A DNA stretch of 64,000 bases from CAWBBA01 sp963741625 (lineage in GTDB: Bacteria; Desulfobacterota; Desulfomonilia; Desulfomonilales; Desulfomonilaceae): assembly GCA_963741625.1 (NCBI GenBank), contig CAVUIT010000008.1, positions 248,001-312,000 on the forward strand, written 5' to 3'. Below, one piece after another: positions 61,207-64,000 of the stretch. The notes under the pieces were generated by a model, which saw only the letters and a program-made list of their open reading frames with translations, ran no database searches and was not told the DNA's origin. The position numbers were made by a program, and so were the translations under genes. Position 1 is the first letter of the stretch. Every line of letters starts with the position of its first letter.

Positions 61207-62256
61207 CTACCAGAGTGCGTTTCGGGTTCCGGCGGGAGGCATAGAAACAGATCTATGCGACCGCTCTGAAATCTGGTTCTGGGGAAAAAGGCTTCTACAA
61301 AGCTCCGTGACTAAATCGTCCGAATCTTCCTTTTTTGCAGGGGGCGCCGCTCCGGCAATCCGGCCTGCCTGATCTCCTTCCGGAGCTTTTCCATCCGCGA
61401 AAATGTAATTGGAGAGAGGTACTGAAACCAATCTGCGAGACTCTATAACATCTAGCATTGCGGCCAGATGTTTCATTGTTTGCATCCGGTCATGCAGGAG
61501 GACCACATCCTGAGGTCTGGCAATGTTGAGAGATTTTATGACTCTGGAAGCGGGCCGCGGAAACCAGGCCATTTCCATCCGCCAGTCGTTGGTATCCAAG
61601 TTCCACCACGCAAGTTTATAGTTCAGTTCGGCAAGGACGTCCCGGCAAGCCGCATGGTTCGATCGGGAACCCCCTACACCGTAAGGAAATCTGAAAAAGA
61701 GATTCTGCCTGGCGGGGTCGACCCCAGCTTCTCTCACCAACTCCTCGACAAGCGCATGAGTAGAAGTAATCTCCTTCACGGCCCTTTTCACTGAAATCGT
61801 AGAGAAATCCGGATGGTCGTATGAATGGTTCGCGATGTCATGACCTTCGCGAAGCGCTTTGACTGCGAACTCTCTCAATGTAGGGTTGGCGAGATTACGG
61901 CCGATGACGAAAAAGGTCGCCTTGTGGCCACGCAGCGCCAAGAGATCCAATATGCCCGCCGTGCAGTTTAAGGGTCCGTCGTCAAAGGTCAGGAAGACCG
62001 ATTTTGCATTCAGTCTTGGGTCCCCAACATTCTTTTCCCATCCATCCAACTGAGAGTCTAAGGGAAGGGTCTCGCCACGTTCCGGCTTCAAATAGCCGCC
62101 GGGAGTCCTCTTTATAAGGGCAAGTTCGTCGGCCACCGAAGGCCAGAGACTGCCGCTCAACACCAGACCCGCACTCAGGTTGAAGAACTCCCTCCGGGAT
62201 ATTGTGCCGGTAGCCCCGCGATCGCAGGACCTGCTGAATGGTTTACTTCTCAACAC
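61207..62256 (-). CDS. polysaccharide deacetylase (carbohydrate esterase 4), Tat-type signal
   Basis: Exported metal-dependent deacetylase acting on peptidoglycan or other N-acetylated glycans. The N-terminus has SRREFFNLSAGLVLSGSL, a twin-arginine signal. The NodB domain shows motif 1 TFDDGPLN, motif 2 HSYDHPDF (metal histidines), motif 3 FRFPYGVGG, and VVLLHDRMQTMKHL near the C-terminus (motif 5 region). The 349-residue length includes a Pro/Ala-rich tail. Substrate unknown. It stands alone on the minus strand, with a 290-base spacer upstream. Confidence 0.88.
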   Translation of the reverse strand: MLRSKPFSRSCDRGATGTISRREFFNLSAGLVLSGSLWPSVADELALIKRTPGGYLKPERGETLPLDSQLDGWEKNVGDPRLNAKSVFLTFDDGPLNCTAGILDLLALRGHKATFFVIGRNLANPTLREFAVKALREGHDIANHSYDHPDFSTISVKRAVKEITSTHALVEELVREAGVDPARQNLFFRFPYGVGGSRSNHAACRDVLAELNYKLAWWNLDTNDWRMEMAWFPRPASRVIKSLNIARPQDVVLLHDRMQTMKHLAAMLDVIESRRLVSVPLSNYIFADGKAPEGDQAGRIAGAAPPAKKEDSDDLVTELCRSLFPQNQISERSHRSVSMPPAGTRNALW

Positions 62257-62547
62257 TTTTAAGAAATTGTTGTCGGCAGCGCTTTCAGCCTGCGCGGTTG
62301 AAGAGTTGGTCTTATGCCACTAATGTTCCGGTCTTTACAGGTGACGAATGAAGTATTTTACAACATAACCATTGAAAACGGCAAGGATTAATTACCAAAG
62401 CACCAATCTGAAACCGTTCAGCAAAGTGATGACTTTGGTGCTACCACTGGGTATCATTGATGATGCTAGGTTTCAGACCGCCCGCCTGAATGGCAAGCTC
62501 ATCTGTTATTTCCGCGCAAGCTCAAACCGGTGTAGGCCGGACGAATG
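62257..62547. other. spacer without a recognisable gene
   Basis: No gene is seen. An inverted repeat AGCACCAA/TTGGTGCT lies near 62400-62443. Confidence 0.3.
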
Positions 62548-63435
62548 TCACTGCATTCTCCGGAATGGATCTACCTTGAGAAGCTTGCACAATTCTTCGA
62601 CCGGGCCGTAGTCGAGCGCCTCCTCGAACCGGTCGATCTTGCGGGCCTTCTCCAAGGCTGGATGTTTGGGAGGGATAGCCAGCAATGCTTGTTTCATTTT
62701 GTCTGCGACTTCAGGGGGAGTCTTGCCCAGCGCGGCCACAGGCCAGTCCGGATACAATGGGGTGCTGCACGCTTCCGACATCTCTGGATGTTTAATCTCG
62801 TTCAGCACTAGGAAATCTTGCATGTTTATCTTGCCTTCGCGTTGCATTGTTTCGAGCAAGTTGTTCCGTACTGTTCCCACATCCACCTTTTTGTCCCGCA
62901 CCGCGAAAACCACCTCATCGTGAGATTCCTTTTCTGTCTCGAGAAGTTTCGCCAATTCCTTCTCTGGTGTTATCCCGGCATTCACTATTTCTCCTTTTTG
63001 GAACAGCCATCCGCCTGGAGATGACAACTTCGGACACATCAAGACCTTGCCGCGAATATCAGCCAGAGAGTTAATCCCGCTATCCTTCCGAGTGAATATC
63101 ACCCCGCACATCTTGTCTCCCGAGTTCTGGTATTTGACCGTTACCAGAGCCTTTGCCTTCTTGAGAACTTTGGCTCGGACGTAGAACCACGGGTTCGTGA
63201 ATATGAAAGCTGAGGGCTCCCGATCGCAGAAGTCCAAGAAATCGGTGAATGAGAGCGGGACAATTGTGACCTTATCGCCGAGCTGTTGGCTCAGATAGTC
63301 TCCCAAGGGCCCCCATTCTTTCAAGGCAGTCTCGGGCCCCCGCTGAGCCAACATGCCTATCTTGATCTCAGCCTGAGCCGCAGATACACTTAAACCCACA
63401 AAGACGATCAGGCACAAGGCAACAAATCTTTTCAT
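62548..63435 (-). CDS. PhnD-like phosphate/phosphonate-type ABC substrate-binding protein
   Basis: Periplasmic binding protein of the PhnD/Phosphonate-bd family, 295 residues. Signal peptide RFVALCLIVFVGLSVSAAQA, then the family start IKIGMLAQRGPETALKEWGPLGDYLS, AFIFTNPWFYV, FTRKDSGINSLADIRGKVL and VRDKKVDVGTVRNNLLE. No permease or ATPase gene adjoins it, so it may be an orphan sensor or feed a distant transporter; such lone PhnD-like proteins are often tied to signalling proteins. ATG 63435 has GGAGG five bases upstream; the frame to 63465 is less likely. The PilZ protein gene is just upstream on the same strand. Confidence 0.85.
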   Translation of the reverse strand: MKRFVALCLIVFVGLSVSAAQAEIKIGMLAQRGPETALKEWGPLGDYLSQQLGDKVTIVPLSFTDFLDFCDREPSAFIFTNPWFYVRAKVLKKAKALVTVKYQNSGDKMCGVIFTRKDSGINSLADIRGKVLMCPKLSSPGGWLFQKGEIVNAGITPEKELAKLLETEKESHDEVVFAVRDKKVDVGTVRNNLLETMQREGKINMQDFLVLNEIKHPEMSEACSTPLYPDWPVAALGKTPPEVADKMKQALLAIPPKHPALEKARKIDRFEEALDYGPVEELCKLLKVDPFRRMQ

Positions 63436-63525
63436 GATGCCTCCCATGTTTCCATCTCTCACCATAATGCGGCAAGAAGTGTCAGAATTATTCCTTGGGA
63501 CAAAGCTCGCCGTTGCGATGGCGCT

Positions 63526-64000
63526 TCAGCCCACGCGCGACCAGTCACCTGTATTGCAACTAAGAGATAGCAGCCTTGTGAACTCGCTAAGTAGCTTGCT
63601 GTCAGCCTCCGAAAGGCTGACGACCTCGAACCCGGCAACGGCATAAGGTGTGATCTTCCCCTTTGCCTCAACCCACTTGCACTCGGCTTTTATTAACAAG
63701 GGAGCGGCCTGAACGAACAGGTCTACAGGAACCTGAAATGTCTTGATTTGGCCGACAGATGCCTCGATCCCTGCCACCCTTAACCCCTTTTCGGAGATGT
63801 CCCTCAATACACCGGTCTTTGAATTCTCAATGTCCCGTACGGGCACGTAAAGTGGAAGGTCGGCACGGCAGTGCGCTCGCGGCTTGATGCCTTCAGTTCT
63901 GTCCCTGTAGAATGGAGAACTCTCGTAAAGCTCAGCGTGGCTGATGGCATTAGCTGCCACGAGCTTTTTGAAAATATTTTCAAGGGCCTGTGACGAAAGC
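63526..64000 (-). CDS. PilZ-domain protein, partial at the right edge
   Basis: The frame is open to the window edge, so the N-terminus is missing; LENIFKKLVAANAISHAELY precedes the previously obvious GTG at 63960. The visible domain (HCRADLPLYVPVRDIENSKT, LRDISEKGLRVAGIEASVGQ, AGFEVVSLSEADSKLLSEF) fits a PilZ beta barrel: an R-x-D-x-P-like start, a D-x-S-x-x-G motif (DISEKG) and a closing F-x-x-L-like helix, which suggests c-di-GMP binding. The DxSxxG match is good but the RxxxR box is imperfect. It may work with the PhnD-like protein encoded 90 bases downstream. Confidence 0.7.
   Translation of the reverse strand, partial: LSSQALENIFKKLVAANAISHAELYESSPFYRDRTEGIKPRAHCRADLPLYVPVRDIENSKTGVLRDISEKGLRVAGIEASVGQIKTFQVPVDLFVQAAPLLIKAECKWVEAKGKITPYAVAGFEVVSLSEADSKLLSEFTRLLSLSCNTGDWSRVG

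Overview
The window looks like chromosome from a Gram-negative, probably anaerobic bacterium of the Desulfobacterota (old Deltaproteobacteria), possibly near Desulfomonile. The lineage is inferred from gene content only: a pyruvoyl arginine decarboxylase pathway to polyamines, a CooT-type nickel protein, a NapH/NosR-like polyferredoxin, several Hanks-type kinases, many PQQ-propeller and coiled-coil exported proteins, and class II fumarase. No rRNA, tRNA or CRISPR array was recognised.

Layout. 0-5.4 kb (minus strand): HAD protein (cut by the edge), PfkB kinase, methyltransferase, membrane SGNH hydrolase, a 0.96-kb gap with a possible small RNA, HNH endonuclease, CooT. 5.6-9.5 kb: kinase with a cNMP domain, repeat-rich spacers, polyferredoxin with a small partner. 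9.7-13.9 kb: gmk, htrA, and the polyamine operon pdaD-speE-speB. 14-23.6 kb: large exported protein, aminotransferase, rsmE, a TPR protein followed by a second kinase, and a frameshifted ABC-F ATPase. 24.6-31 kb: accessory cluster with a membrane protein carrying a helical N-terminal module, a bPH-like protein, a coiled-coil gene split by an IS5-type insertion, and a TerB/J-like/PQQ fusion. 31-32.9 kb: mazEF and a frameshifted ttcA-like gene. 33.1-36.1 kb: ribE-ribBA-ribH-nusB. 36.1-43.6 kb: mostly exported proteins of unknown function, plus DinB and thioesterase genes. 43.8-53.2 kb: uvrB, ugd, a zinc-ribbon PQQ protein, scpB, glycosyltransferase, response regulator, fumC. 53.6-58.9 kb: exported or low-complexity proteins, including two neighbours built from a roughly 100-residue repeat I cannot assign to a family, an SH3b protein and an ankyrin remnant. 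59.2-64 kb: hflK-hflC, polysaccharide deacetylase, PhnD-like binding protein, and a PilZ protein cut by the right edge.

Two points affect the whole window. First, at least twelve genes carry single-base frameshifts, mostly one extra base in a short homopolymer, with conserved protein sequence continuing in the next frame to a natural stop. This reads more like sequencing or assembly error than decay, so these genes are given as full spans with the suspected sites. Second, intergenic spaces hold several dispersed palindromic repeat families. The most novel-looking material is the repeat-protein pair at 54.9-57.2 kb and the shared modules (helical N-terminal module, eight-blade PQQ propeller) recombined among the proteins at 24.9, 29.1 and 47.5 kb.
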